Positions 12,069 to 23,090 of a stretch of DNA of 64,000 bases are shown one piece after another. The notes beneath the pieces were generated by a model, which saw nothing but the letters and a program-made list of their open reading frames with translations, was not told the origin of the DNA and did no database searches. Both the position numbers and the translations under genes were made by a program. Numbering within the stretch: position 1 is the first letter of the stretch; every line of letters starts with the position of its first letter. The DNA is taken from the NCBI GenBank assembly GCA_930367215.1, contig OV884058.1:102943802-103007801 (forward strand), written 5' to 3'. Source of the DNA: Pollenia angustigena (Eukaryota > Arthropoda > Insecta > Diptera > Polleniidae).

Positions 12069-12345
12069 TTTTAAAAAGATTGATCAAATAGTTATCTAAG
12101 CTACTTGGGACAAATTTGTCTTACACCAATAGGTAAAAAGTTACATGGATGAGAAAGAACACCTGTATAGACAAAATGTGAAACTTTGGCCCCCTTTATC
12201 TCAGAAACTTTTTGACCGATCTTATTGAAAATTTGTGTCTAAACTACTATTAAATAGCACTAAGCTTGGTGCTAGTTTCACCCAAATCGGAAGACATCGA
12301 TTTAAAAATTGGGTCACTTGACATGAAATCCCCCATATTGTAATT
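12069..12345 (+). repeat. Dispersed repeat shared with 15705-16680
   Basis: It aligns with 15705-15874 plus 16575-16680, sharing AAAGATTGAT.AAATAG, AACTCAGAAACTTTTTGA (CTCAGAAACTTTTTGACCGA here) and GAAAATTTGTGTCTAAACTA. No ORF and no clear ends, so the family is unclassified. Confidence 0.6.
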
Positions 12346-12428
12346 TTCGACAGGAAAGATTCAATAATAAAAAAAAACTATAGGATGCAGTTTAATTATA
12401 AGCCAGCAACGATTGATTACTAAAGCTA

Positions 12429-13916
12429 TGTTCACACCTGTCAATTATTTGACGTCCTACTCGTAACAACTACTTGCTACCAGCGATGCCAACTTAGTGC
12501 TTTTGGCACTATTTATGGTGCTTTTGATGCCTCAAAACGCCAAAATTTTATCCATAGTGCCAAACTAAAAAAAAAGCACTAACTTTGTGCTTTTTCAATT
12601 TTTCGTTAGTGCCTTTTGTGCTTTTTGCAATTTTCATTTTTTTTCTACCATTTTTTAAAACTACGATTATATAGAGGATGATTTAGTTGAACTTTGCTAT
12701 TTGGGGTACAATTTTGAGAAGGCTTGTAAAGATTTTAAGATTTCAAATGATAAAAAAGTGATAAAAGAAAGTTACATTCGTTTTACCAAAAACTTTATTT
12801 ACGAGGTTAGAGCTAGGCTTCCTATCAATTTGGAAATTTAACGAAACGTTGCACTTTTTACCGTTGACAACATATTTAGTAATCGTAATAAAAACGATGT
12901 AATGTAATTTTTGAGATGTAGACACTGTTTCAAAAGTAGAATATGGATTGGAAAATATAAGGAATTGTTAAAAAACATGCAGTCGGAAACCGTACAAAAA
13001 AACGCCAAGACTTTAAAAACAAAAAAAAGAGCCTTAGCTTGGTATATGCAAAGTGTTAAATAAATTAAAAACAGCTGGCAAAAAATACTTTTATAACGAG
13101 CGTTGTGTAACCTCTAGTTCTGTAGTGCTATTGAAAAAAGGTTTGACTTAGTATCAGAATGCAAACATACATGTTTTTTCTATTTTACACCTTATGTGTG
13201 TTCTTTATTTAGGAGCGTACATATGTTAAAATTATTAGATAATATCATAAGCCAATTGTTTTATTAAACTTTGTACGATTTTAATTTAGACTTATTTAAA
13301 CGATAAAATATAAGGATGTTTATAAAAATATATGCTGTCATTAAGTTTTATAAACAATGGTCGGTAATTGCAACAGGCCAGATTTTTTCGAGTCACGAAA
13401 ATCGAGCTCGAACTGTATTACTTAAAAACTGTTTTATGGCCAATTTAAACTCCAAATGCTTTGGATGATATTATTTTTATTGAAGATAATAATAATACAT
13501 TTAAAAATGTTTATATACATATGTAAATATATTTATTATTTAATCTTAAATGAAAATGGTCCCCATCAACGCCGTCGCCTTTTTTTTAAATTTTGGAGGT
13601 ATATAATTTTCGGCACAGCCGAATGCAGCTTGTTGTGTGTTGAGTGCTTTTTAACGCTTTTTTGCTCGAAATAGTGCTTTTTAGTGCTTTTTTTAAATTT
13701 TAAAGTGCTTTTTGCTCTCAAAAAGTTGGCATCACTGCTTGCTACACGTTTGCTAGATCAAACAACATTTAACAGTTTCTAAATTACATTATGCAATTAT
13801 CTTTTGACAAAGTTTAGTAAATCCATAAAAAATGTACAAAAATAAAGAAAACTTTGCACAATTTACTAGTTATGCTTTTTTGGATTTCTTCGTCAAATAT
13901 TTGTTGGGTCTGAACA
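12429..13916. mobile_element. TA-target MITE carrying a hAT insertion
   Basis: The outer ends TGTTCACACCTGTC...TTTGACG and, inverted, TGTTCAGACCC...TTTGACG are flanked by TA at 12427-12428 and 13917-13918. This suggests a Tc1/mariner-type target. Without the hAT element 12481-13737 it is about 220 bp. A MITE with a similar tip is at 42503-43002. Confidence 0.65.
12481..13737. mobile_element. Non-autonomous hAT element, TSD CTTGCTAC
   Basis: The termini CAGCGATGCCAACTT and, inverted, CAGTGATGCCAACTT are bounded by exact 8-bp duplications CTTGCTAC at 12473-12480 and 13738-13745. Both ends carry repeated GTGCTTTTT words. It is 1,257 bp with no transposase. It contains the fly hairpin motif TTCGGCACAGCCGAA at 13611, and so does its second copy at ~17898-18777, so the insertion of that motif predates amplification. 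Confidence 0.9.
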
Positions 13917-14159
13917 TACCTTAAGAATCCAATATTTGGCGCACTATTGACGAAATAAGACCGGGTATGCTCAGCCTTAGCTTAGAGACGCAGAGCCACT
14001 AGTTGCATCCAGAAAACCATTATTTCCCTTTATCTCTCTATATTGGCAAGCATATGCTGATAAATATATTTAATTATGTTTACTCGTCAGTAACTCTTCA
14101 TTAGATGTCACCATTTCTCTTAGATTTATATAAATATAAATAAAATCTAGCACTTTTTC

Positions 14160-14760
14160 CTCAATATGTTTTGGCAACACCGGTCATTACACAACCTCTC
14201 TAGAAAAATGGGAGGGATTGGAGAAGTGGTCGTGGCACTTCAGAAGCAAAGAAGACATTATAAATTATTGTATTTCTGGACAACATCAGCAATGCTGATA
14301 CAGCATCTTGGTTATCAATTCACAACATCCGACAAAATGCGGGCCTTATTGGAAAAGTGGGCGTGGCACTTACAATACAAAAACATTATAGTATATCTGA
14401 AGAACGGGAAGAGCCAAAGTTTCCAAATTAGATACAAGGATCTATTATTATTTAATGTGGGCGGGAGTAGAGAAGTAGGCGTGGAACAATCAAATTTATT
14501 TATATCTAAAAAGAACAGTAAGATAAAAAATAACCATATTTGGTTCAGATACGTTATAAATACACCTCTCTAAAAAATGGACGGTATAAGGGATGTGGGC
14601 GTGGCACCCCCCGTGCATAGACATTTGGATTTCTGTATATTTTGAGAACGGCAAGAGCCAAAGTTCCCAAACAAGGTACAAGCATCTTGGATAACAATAT
14701 ACAACATACGACAAAATGTGGGGTTTTCTGCCTCCACTCAATGCGATTTCTTTAGCAAAA
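14160..14760 (+). repeat. Degenerate ~120-bp tandem repeat with GTGGGCGTGGCAC
   Basis: The motif GTGGGCGTGGCAC or a close variant recurs at 14226, 14357, 14475 and 14595, spaced 131, 118 and 120 bp. AAGAGCCAAAGTT recurs at 14409 and 14653, and ACAACAT.CGACAAAATG at 14323 and 14701. The 135-codon frame 14166-14573 crosses these units and is probably a by-product of the repeats rather than a gene. Confidence 0.6.
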
Positions 14761-15345
14761 CCAAAAAATTAAACATCAGGAAAATAAACAGCTTAACCTA
14801 GTAACGCCAAGAATGGATTGGCAAAAAAGCAGAAAATAGGGCGATACATAGGAGAGATGAAAGATTGGGTATTTGAAAATTTGCAAAACTTACAACACTT
14901 TACCAGCTACAACAAAACTTAGTGTAAAAATAATTATGATATAAAAGGATCTAATGTGATTAACATTAAATCTTATTAAAGTATTTATCTTTTTAGTTTT
15001 GTTATTATTATGTTTTATTGTTATAAAAATTATATGTTAATTTTATTATTATTACAAATTAATAAAAAAAAATTAATTTGTCAACATTTATATAGAAAAA
15101 TAGTGATTTTATTCAAGGGATTAACATATTGTGGGTATTACAGTATCGTAGGTATAAAATGCTAGTTGGGTATGTTACATACCGTTGGAAAGGTTAATTT
15201 GTTTGGTTTTCCAGCATAAGTTTTATTTTTAAGGTTATAGAAACACTTAAACACAAATAGGAAAAAAGTTAAATTGTGCATAAGCTAAAAATTGAAAAAA
15301 CCCTCGTTAGAAACCTGAGTTAGAAATTATTTTTTTTATGCACAT
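14761..15345. other. AT-rich intergenic, nothing recognised
   Basis: No gene, terminal repeat or relative elsewhere in the window was recognised; mostly A/T runs. Confidence 0.45.
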
Positions 15346-15348
15346 GCC

Positions 15349-15660
15349 ACTCGCGGCCCAAAAAGCGACCAAAACCACTGAGCATACAGAGGCGTCCCGA
15401 GACAGAAGATATTGCATTTTTTTTTTCTTTTTCTTCAAAAGCTGCCCTTTTTGCAGTTTTTCTTTTGATTTCGCAATTTGTGTTGATAGAAGCGGCCTGT
15501 TTTTACACGTTGCCACTTCAGTTCCAAAAGAAGTTTTCTTTCTCTTTCTTCGAAAGCTGCACTCGCAAATGATTAAGGCAGTTTTCATAGTCACTTTTTT
15601 ATCTCTGTATGCTTTGTGACCAAAACTACCTTAGAGGAAAAGACAAAAGCTTTCTTATGA
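15349..15660 (+). mobile_element. Single-arm copy of the 44-kb foldback family
   Basis: It matches one arm of the foldback at 44180-44689: AAGCTGCCCTTTTTGCA, GCAATTTGTGTTGATAG, GCGGCCTGTTTTTACAC, AGTTTTCTTTCTCTTTC. It also matches the flank at 44695-44750 (GAGACAGAA...GGCGTC). The two overlapping small frames on opposite strands are shadows of this arm. Confidence 0.65.
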
Positions 15661-15704
15661 GCAAAAAAAAAAAAACACATTCCCGCTTAAAAAAAAATTA
15701 AAAA

Positions 15705-16680
15705 GATTGATAAAATAGCTATCTAAGCTACAAATTGGGACAAATTTTGCCCACACCAAAAATTAATAAGTCAAATGGATTAGAAAGAACAACAGTTTGA
15801 CCGAAATGTCAAATTTTGACCCCCTCTAACTCAGAAACTTTTTGAGCGATCTTGTTGAAAATTTGTGTCTAAACTAGTGCTGGGAAACTATCGATAGACT
15901 ATCGATATTATCGATAGTCTAAAAATATCGAAAATATCGATAGGAAAAATATAAATATCGATATTATTATTATTTAAAATACAGCTGTGAAGACATCTAA
16001 CAGCAGCTTTACAAACACGGTATTTTGCCTCAAATTTTTAGTTGCTATTATTAATTCGCGCTAAATTAAAGCAATGAATACGAACAACAAGAATGGCAAG
16101 GGGTATGGATTGCTTAGCTGCGCTTTTTACTGCTAATTATAGGCATTTCTGTGGAAATTTATATATGTTCACATAGGGACTGAAATGTCAAATATTTTTG
16201 TAATGTTGTAAAAAAAATGCAAATCCAAATGCAACTGCAAGCATAGGACAAAACAATGAACGACCATTAGATGATAAGTCCGCTAGATTGATTACCTTTT
16301 TGGGTTTAGAATTTAGAAAATTTTTTAAAGTTGCAATGGAATATCTTAGGCTCTTATTAATTTTTAAAAAACTGCCATCTAAAATAACGTGCTTATATAC
16401 ATACGTCCCATACATTCAATAAAGTGATAAAAACAACGGACTGTAGCCTTTTAAAAAAATAATTAAAGTTTTCCTGCACAAGTGCAAACATTCAGTCGAT
16501 AGTAATATCGATAGTGAAATCTGAACTATCGATAAATATCGATAGTAGAAAATATCGATAGTATCCCAGCACTAGTCTAAACTACTATCCAATAGGACTT
16601 ATGTACATTGGTGGCAATTTCATTTTAATCGGGAGACATATTTTGTTAGGGCTGTATATGAAAATTCACAACTTAAAGCC
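15705..16680 (+). repeat. Dispersed repeat interrupted by hAT 15875-16574
   Basis: The left part 15705-15874 and right part 16575-16680 together align with 12069-12345. The hAT element and an 8-bp duplication account for the interruption. Confidence 0.65.
15875..16574. mobile_element. hAT-type MITE with TATCGATA arrays, TSD GTCTAAAC
   Basis: The termini TAGTGCTGGGAAACTATCGA and, inverted, TAGTGCTGGGATACTATCGA are flanked by exact 8-bp copies of GTCTAAAC (15867-15874, 16575-16582). Nine exact TATCGATA palindromes lie in the two subterminal regions: five within 15887-15965 and four within 16508-16563. It is 700 bp with no transposase; the 75-codon minus-strand frame inside has no motif. TATCGATA is the DRE sequence bound in Drosophila by DREF, itself a hAT-transposase-derived BED-finger protein. 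Confidence 0.92.
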
Positions 16681-16854
16681 TGCTAAAAAGTTTGAAAGAA
16701 ATGGTAAGGTATTGATCTAAATTGTCTCGATTGATCCCAAGCAATAGTATTCACTTCTTTCATCCAACTAATTTTATCTAATTGCTTGAAACAGAAAAAA
16801 ATTGCCAAAAATAGCGAAAATGTTATAAACTTGTTTGCGTTTTATAAAGAAACT

Positions 16855-17170
16855 TGTGTACCCTTCACCACTACTAGTTTTGATGAGGGTATACTAAGTT
16901 TGCCATACCATGTGAAACTTTTTTAATATTTATCTAATACCCCAAAAAATATGTATTTTCATGTCATGTCCGTTTGTCTATCCGTCTGTTGAAATCACGG
17001 TTACTTTCAAACGACTCACAAGAAAAGATACATAAGTATTGGTATCAAATTGCTTCTAGTTCTCCTAAGCAGTTACGGATTAAAATCCAGCAATTTAAAA
17101 TTTTAAAAATCCCACTAAATTAAATATTTAGCGGTTTCTAGCGGGTTTGAAGTCCGATGTGGCGGAAAAT
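16855..17170 (+). repeat. Fragment of a dispersed fly repeat
   Basis: The stretch with ACCCTTCACCACTACTAG, GAGGGTATACTAAGTTTGCC and TGTCCGTTTGTCTATCCGTC resembles the widespread fly repeat also seen at 52680-53830. Only a fragment is present and no ORF. Confidence 0.45.
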
Positions 17171-17288
17171 ATTAAAAAAAAGTTGGCAACAGTGGGCATA
17201 AGGCTGCGTTAGGCAAATTTAGGGCGCCGCGTTTTCTCTTTCACTTTTATTACGTTCGTATACATATACACATTACACACATCTGTAA

Positions 17289-17700
17289 TAGGGGTATAAC
17301 TTTCTGCAAATATCAAAAATACCACCTCATAGCCGTGTGGGCATGTCACTTTATCTCTTTCGTGAAAAAAGATTCCGCACCGAAAGCGTTGAAGTTTTGT
17401 TGTTATTTATTTATTTTCATCATTAAATCAGTTACTCTTGTCTAAAATAAGTTCGTTTTGGTTTAAATTCATATATAATCTTTAACATTAAACAATTTTT
17501 CATAAGTCTAATGCAAAATGAAATGGGTTTCAATTTCCAAAAATAAAATTCACACATAATATGGAGTTTTAAGAATCGCTTACGGTGCGGAAACTTTTTT
17601 CACCGAAACAGCTTAAAAAACAGTTTTTTATTATCAGAACAAAATTCCCCACATGGTGCTGGAGTGGTATTTTGCACTCAAAAAAAAGTTATAATTGGGG
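17289..17700. mobile_element. MITE related to 1770-2247
   Basis: The left side has TAGGGGTATAACTTT and AATACCACCTCATAGCC; the inverted right side has TATAACTTTTTTTTGAG and AATACCACTCCAGCACC. The inner inverted pair TGAAAAAAGATTCCGCACCG / TGAAAAAAGTTTCCGCACCG lies at 17365 and 17585. The layout (outer TIR plus inner AAAAAAGTTYMCGCACC) matches the 1770-2247 element. The extreme right tip has diverged and no target duplication is clear. Confidence 0.6.
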
Positions 17701-17897
17701 TATTCACAAGGTGTGCTATCATGTTATATTGTCATAATGTTCTAACATTTTACAATAGTTTAAAATTATTGTTGTTGCTTTGTAAACAAAAAGTGTCTTA
17801 AATAAATAGAACGTTGCTTGCTATGTTTATTGTGCTGTCGTAATTAATCAGAAGAGACCAGAGCTGAGCGGCTGAGCCGTATCGCGTTAGTTCTTGT

Positions 17898-18777
17898 AAT
17901 CATAAAAAAGTGATAAAAGAAAGTTACATTCGTTTTTCCAAAAACTTTATTTACGAGTTTAGAGCTAGGCTTTTGGAAATTTTTCGAAACGTTGTAATTT
18001 TTAGCGCTGACAACATATTTAGTAATCGTAATAAAAACGATGTATGTCGGTAAACATTTTTTAAAAATGTTAGCACTGTTTCAAAAATAGAATATGGATT
18101 GGAAAATATTAGGAATTGTTAAAAAACATGCAGTCGGAAACCGTACAAAAAAACGCAAAGAATTAAAAAAACGAAAAAAGAGCCGTAGCTTGGTGTTAAG
18201 AAAATACTTTTATAACCAGCCATTTTTCGTGCGCTTTAGTTTTCCACGTATTGATTAAGTATCGGAATGCAAACATATATGTTTTTTCTATTTTACACCT
18301 TATGTGTGTTCTTCATTCAGAAGCGTACATATGCTAAAATAATTTGATAATATCATAAGCTTTGTGTAAAATTTTCCGCTGAATCCGAATATGAAGTCAG
18401 AATTGTCAAAAGTAGAACAGTTTTTGAGATATTATAAAATAACCGTTATTTGTGTTTTCAAAAAAGATGCTGTGACTGAAATGCAAATATCTTCAAAAAT
18501 TATTTACAATTTTACATAAAGATTAGCTGTCAGATTAATTTGGTCACGACTTTGTTGAAATTTTGTCAGGTAGTGTAATACATTAAAAAATGTTTATATA
18601 CAAATATAATTTGAATTTTGGATTATAATATTCGGCACAGCCGAAAGCAACTTGTTTTGTGTTTAATTAAATTGAAAAAATGGCTTAATGCTTTTTTACG
18701 CTTTTTTTTTTGCTCGTAATAGTGCTTTTTAGTGCCTTTTTTAAATTGCTTTTTGCTTTAAAAAAGTTGGCATCATT
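17898..18777. mobile_element. Truncated second copy of the 12481 hAT element
   Basis: It aligns with 12748-13737: GTGATAAAAGAAAGTTACAT, ATTTAGTAATCGTAATAAAA, CAGTCGGAAACCGTACAAAA, TTCGGCACAGCCGAA, and the terminal AAAAAGTTGGCATCATTG. The first ~270 bp including the left terminus are missing. Confidence 0.8.
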
Positions 18778-18985
18778 GGTGATGAACGGCTGACGAGTTG
18801 AGTTTACCTTTATTAAATTCGCCTTGAGTATGGTAGCCTGGCATAAAGAGAGACAAGGTGAACGAAACAACACACAAACTCATTTAAACAACCAAACGAG
18901 TTCGTTATATTTTTTTGCTTACTTTATATTTTATTTTCGCACATATGTACTGCAAAAGAAATCTTTATCGCAAAAATGTTTGTAT

Positions 18986-19594
18986 CAGTGTTGCCAGATA
19001 AGAATATTTTTTATGTTTATATTTTATTCAGTCAAATTATTTTTTAGACGTCGAGTTTGAATTTTCGTTTTTCTGAACTTTTTATTTTTATTTTCGTTTT
19101 AATGATGAAACAGAACTGGGGCTGAACGTTTTTTTACATGCAGTTTGACATAAAATTATGCCAGAGAATGCGGTCGAGAAATAAAATCAATTTTATTTTG
19201 AGGACTTTTTTTCTAATGCTCTCACATAAATACAATTATTCTCTTAACAATGCTACCATACTTTCATTCAATTTCATACATTTTGTAAACAAAGAAAAAT
19301 AAGAACAAAAGAAAATGAAAGAAATGAGAGAGAATTTGAAGTTACTGCCAACGTTTTAATTGTGGGCTTTAAAATTTTTGCTTGAAGTTGAAGACTCAGT
19401 TCTGTTTCATCATTTAAACGTTTAGAACCTTCTAATAAAATTAAGCAGAATGACTGGAATATTCTCAGAATTCATTAATAAAATTATGCTCAATATTTAA
19501 GCAGAGAGTATGTGTTCTTTCATACAATATTTTGCATATAGCAGACCTTTTAACGAATCCCTCAGATACCTTTAAAAGACTTCTGGCAACACTG
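18986..19594. mobile_element. hAT-like inverted ends with MITE nested at 19095-19420
   Basis: CAGTGTTGCCAGATAAG on the left and, inverted, CAGTGTTGCCAGAAGTC on the right suggest a 609-bp hAT derivative, but the flanking 8-mers do not match. Inside lies a clearer 326-bp MITE with inverted repeats CGTTTTAATGATGAAACAGA / CGTTTAAATGATGAAACAGA. No coding capacity in either. Confidence 0.55.
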
Positions 19595-20113
19595 ATAAAT
19601 CAAAACACTTCAATAAAAAACTGAGAGACATTTAAAAAAATACATACTTACATATGTACATACACACTAACATAATTGAATTTAACGATAGAAATATTTA
19701 AGATTTCGCTTTGTGGATTTTGGCATACAACATTTTACCCACTATTCATAAAAAATATTTAAGTTTTAGGTATAAAAGTTTAATAGAAAATTCGTTTTTA
19801 AAACCTGAAAAATATTTTATGAATACCTATGGCCTTTAATCTTTAAATTACAGGGAGAGAAATTGTGAGTCATTATTTGCGTTTATGTATGAACACGTGT
19901 TTCTTTTTAATTCATGTTTGTTAAGCGGCAAAGTCTAGGTAACGAAAAACAAATAAAAGTAGGCAGAGTTGGGAATTTGTGTACCATTTAAATTTCTAAA
20001 TATATGAAAAAAATGGTATTAGAGGCGAATGTGTGTTAGGCGATTGCGAAAGCAAATAATAATCAAATTAAATTTCATGTGCGAAGGCCTCAGCAGCTGG
20101 CATCTTCAAGGTA

Positions 20114-20355
20114 CAGTATTTATCGGATATAAGAACATCTCATATAAGAACAAAAAGCTTTTAAAAAACATTTTCAAAAACACCATGTCTTTTTAGTGAT
20201 TTTTCTAACAAAAAAGGTTTCATATAAGAAAAACGCTTATAAGAAAAAAACTGATTAAAGAATATTTTTCTTAAACACCAAAACCACAAAGAAAGAAACG
20301 CTTATAAAAAACTTTTTTCGTGGATTTTTAAGTTTCTTATATCCGATAAATACTG
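20114..20355. mobile_element. pogo/Tigger-like MITE, TIR CAGTATTTATCGGATATAAG
   Basis: The two ends are inverted copies of CAGTATTTATCGGATATAAG, flanked by TA (20112-20113, 20356-20357). It is 242 bp. Both halves carry repeated TATAAGAA/TTCTTATA words. It sits just beyond the 3' side of the decayed mariner gene. Confidence 0.8.
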
Positions 20356-20369
20356 TATGTACTTCCTGG

Positions 20370-20674
20370 GTGGTTAAATTTTAAGGGCCGATGTTGATTT
20401 TGAATAAAACACAAATTATTTATGAAATAAATGTCATTTCTTTTTATTATGTTAAATTCGGTATGGTTCAATTATGTATGTATGAAACAAAATAACTGCC
20501 AAATGGCCGCCTCGACCTCGACGGCACACCTCCATCAGATGGTCCAAATCATCGATAACGCTGAGGCATAATTGAGGTTCTGTGCCGAATTATTTCATCC
20601 TTCATCTCTTTAATTGTTGCTGGCTTATAGACGTATGCATTTTCTTTCAAATAACACCAAAGAAAGAAGTGCAA
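20370..20674 (-). pseudogene. mariner transposase C-terminal remnant
   Basis: On the minus strand the reading PLHFFLWCYLKENAYVYKP, then after a frameshift MEVCRRGRGGHLAVILF and a stop at 20452-20454, matches the C-terminus of Tc1/mariner transposases (helix after the third catalytic aspartate, and the GGH-motif tail). It is the downstream half of the gene whose upstream half lies at 24028-24650. The Transib element separates them. An in-frame stop and frameshifts make it non-functional. Confidence 0.75.
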
Positions 20675-20679
20675 CGGTG

Positions 20680-20717
20680 CACAGTGGCGCCATTTGAGTT
20701 TTTTCGTTGCAAAAATC
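20680..20717 (+). other. Transib left terminus, RSS-like heptamer/nonamer
   Basis: CACAGTG (20680-20686) is identical to the consensus V(D)J recombination-signal heptamer. A 22-bp spacer separates it from GCAAAAATC (20709-20717), similar to the RSS nonamer ACAAAAACC. Likeness of Transib ends to recombination signals is established for the family; the exact fit is seen here. Confidence 0.8.
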
Positions 20718-20998
20718 ATATCTTTTGAACCGAATAAGATAATTGAACAGTTTAAACAGCATATGATAGATAACTGTTCAGCCTATGAAATGAGCGTTTG
20801 GAAAGGGTGCTACGCTCTGTAGGGGCCTAATTATGGGTTATCAAAGTTAAAATTAGTAGAAAAATCAATTTTATGGTAACTAAAAAAAATTATTTTTACA
20901 TTTTTAGATTGTTTTTATTTTTTTTCTTTAGGTTTTTATGTTTTAAATTATTACCCAACAAATTAAAAAAAAAATTATTTTTTTTAAAATTTATTTTT

Positions 20999-23002
20999 TC
21001 AATTTTCTGTAAAATATTCATCACAGTTCGTAAGAGAAGGTATATCTAAAAGACTAACCATTTCTAAACTATAATTATTTTCTAACTCTATTCGTGACTT
21101 CACATGCCGCAGGGAAGATATAAGTGGATCGGAAGATGCTGCCAACATGTTGAAGAGGTCCTCATTTTGCCTTACCCTTGATGCTTTGAATGTGTTCTGC
21201 AATCTATATTTTTTATAAAATTTGTTAAGAGACTCCTGTGCTTCTTCAGAAAGCTCTCCAATTGGCAAAGACTGGTACTCAATTATATCTTTGCCATGCG
21301 CCAATATTTTATGGACGGTCGGGGTCAACTTCTTCTGTGGATACATTTCTGCTAAAAGAGATGCAGTTTTCGACGCATATTCTCCATATTTTGTAGAATT
21401 GACATTTTCTTTGCAGTTTAAAACATCCAAGATCGTTCCCAATCTTTTCACGATTTGATTGTCAATTCCAGTGATTCTAGTTACTGCCTCATCATTTTCA
21501 AAAAATCTCCTAGAAGTGTTTCCATCGTTTGAGTTACCGTATCCGTGCTTGGGACAGTCTACTTTTAGTCCAACTTGTTTAAAAAAAGCATCCTGTATTT
21601 GCTTCTTTCTGATCTTTTCCTTATCCTTTATTGATGTATTTTCATCGAAGTTTTCCTCCTCTTGTGGTAGGGTATACGCCAGTTTTAGCAAGAATTCCAT
21701 ACACCTTATCCTTGCGTGCAATGGTGACATTCCATATTCGTAATTCTCCTCATTTGTAGAATCGTTTAAATTACCAAAGTTCTTCTGACTCTTTTTGCAA
21801 ATCGGGCATGACATTGTTGAGGTTGTTCCTGTCAGTTCGTTTACGACTTTTCCGTCAACCATGGTCAGATGGAACTCGTAATTGCATTCAATATATTTTC
21901 CTTCTCCAATTTGCAGCTTTGTAGGCTTAATCTTGCTTATTTGTTCTTCAATGTCCTTCACCGTGGTCCTTATGAGTTCTGCCGATTCCCTTGCAAACTG
22001 AAACATTATTGGTCGGCAATAATGCACTGATGACGGACGTGGATTTTTCCAGTGAAGGGAAACATCCGATTTAAGCCGCAAAGGAACAACAGATGCCATA
22101 AACATATTTCCGTCCGATATTGTAGCGTCATCGGAAGATATCCTTTGCTTATAAACGCTTTGTCCGGATGATCCATCGCAGCCCCATTTGCTGATCAATG
22201 TCAACTTCTCAGGAAGAATTTTCACCTCATTTTCAGGAAGACTCTCCAACAACCGTTTTGCTGTATGGCCCATGAGATCCTGCAGATTGGCTTTCGCAGA
22301 GACTTCCGTAAATTCCGTATGCAGTGGTCGTGAATTTATTTTGGCTTGCGTAATATGCTTGTATCCGGGTAAAACGTCAGCGCCGTGTCGCGTTAAAGAT
22401 GCCCGTAGTTTCTCATATTTCTCTTTGGAAAGTTCTAAGTCCATAAACAAGGCCAAGGCTTCTTCGGAACCATACTTTTTAATGTGTGCGTTTGTGGGCG
22501 TGGGAATGCTTTCCTTAATCCTTTTTAGTCGCAGTGGGCTTGCATCAGCAACAGATTTGGTTATGTGCGACCTAACTCTTTCACTATCCTTTGTAAATTT
22601 AATAGACAGCGCTTCCGATAATTGCTTCGTGGTCAAGTCATTGGTGGCATCGGCAAGTTTCCTCTTTCTTGTGAAAATTGAACACTCCTCAATACTTTTT
22701 TTTGGCCTTCCTTTTGCTCCTCTGGTTGATGTGGTGGGTTTATCTACTGCCAATATATCCAGGATGGTATCTTCATTAAGCCAGTCCTCGTATTTGGAGT
22801 TGAAGTTCTGAATGGTTCGATTAGATTTCACCCATTTTGCCTTAATATTTGCATATATCAGATAAAAATTATTTTTTATAATTTCGCTTCTCTCAATATT
22901 TCCGTATAAGCTATCAAGTTCTTCTAAAGCAGCTTCCGTGAAAAAATTTGGTGTGGTTGACTTTCTAAACAGTTCAAATAATTTAAAATTGTTCAACGCC
23001 AT
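20999..23002 (-). CDS. Transib transposase (RAG1-core-like)
   Basis: A single uninterrupted 667-codon frame starting at ATG 23002-23000. An upstream TTG would add 16 residues but lies just after a stop, so ATG is preferred. It would encode the DDE recombinase that cuts and joins the Transib ends, acting in the nucleus. Landmarks: a basic, AT-hook-like RGAKGRPKK near residue 95; D276 in WGCDGSSGQS (counterpart of RAG1 D600); D383 in TMVDGKV (D708 counterpart); a C399-x2-C402 pair in MSCPICKK plus H564 and H569 in HKILAH, the RAG1-type zinc ligands; E590 in SEEAQES (E962 counterpart) followed by NKFYKKYR. Length suits Transib. Assignment of exact catalytic residues is by analogy and not by alignment software. 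No frameshift or stop is seen. Confidence 0.9.
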   Translation of the reverse strand: MALNNFKLFELFRKSTTPNFFTEAALEELDSLYGNIERSEIIKNNFYLIYANIKAKWVKSNRTIQNFNSKYEDWLNEDTILDILAVDKPTTSTRGAKGRPKKSIEECSIFTRKRKLADATNDLTTKQLSEALSIKFTKDSERVRSHITKSVADASPLRLKRIKESIPTPTNAHIKKYGSEEALALFMDLELSKEKYEKLRASLTRHGADVLPGYKHITQAKINSRPLHTEFTEVSAKANLQDLMGHTAKRLLESLPENEVKILPEKLTLISKWGCDGSSGQSVYKQRISSDDATISDGNMFMASVVPLRLKSDVSLHWKNPRPSSVHYCRPIMFQFARESAELIRTTVKDIEEQISKIKPTKLQIGEGKYIECNYEFHLTMVDGKVVNELTGTTSTMSCPICKKSQKNFGNLNDSTNEENYEYGMSPLHARIRCMEFLLKLAYTLPQEEENFDENTSIKDKEKIRKKQIQDAFFKQVGLKVDCPKHGYGNSNDGNTSRRFFENDEAVTRITGIDNQIVKRLGTILDVLNCKENVNSTKYGEYASKTASLLAEMYPQKKLTPTVHKILAHGKDIIEYQSLPIGELSEEAQESLNKFYKKYRLQNTFKASRVRQNEDLFNMLAASSDPLISSLRHVKSRIELENNYSLEMVSLLDIPSLTNCDEYFTEN

Positions 23003-23090
23003 GTTTTCAGTACTTAAATTGTTTAATGGTTTCAGTAATTGTTGCGCCAACTTTCAGTCGTAGACTAATCCAGGCATTATGCTTATTTTG

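Noticed and set aside
14166..14573. 135-codon plus-strand frame
   Set aside because: Spans the degenerate ~120-bp tandem repeat; no domain, and its repeats do not share one frame.
22188..22811. 207-codon plus-strand frame
   Set aside because: Lies antisense to the Transib transposase frame; no motif; typical shadow ORF. The same applies to 21222-21458 and 21459-21743.
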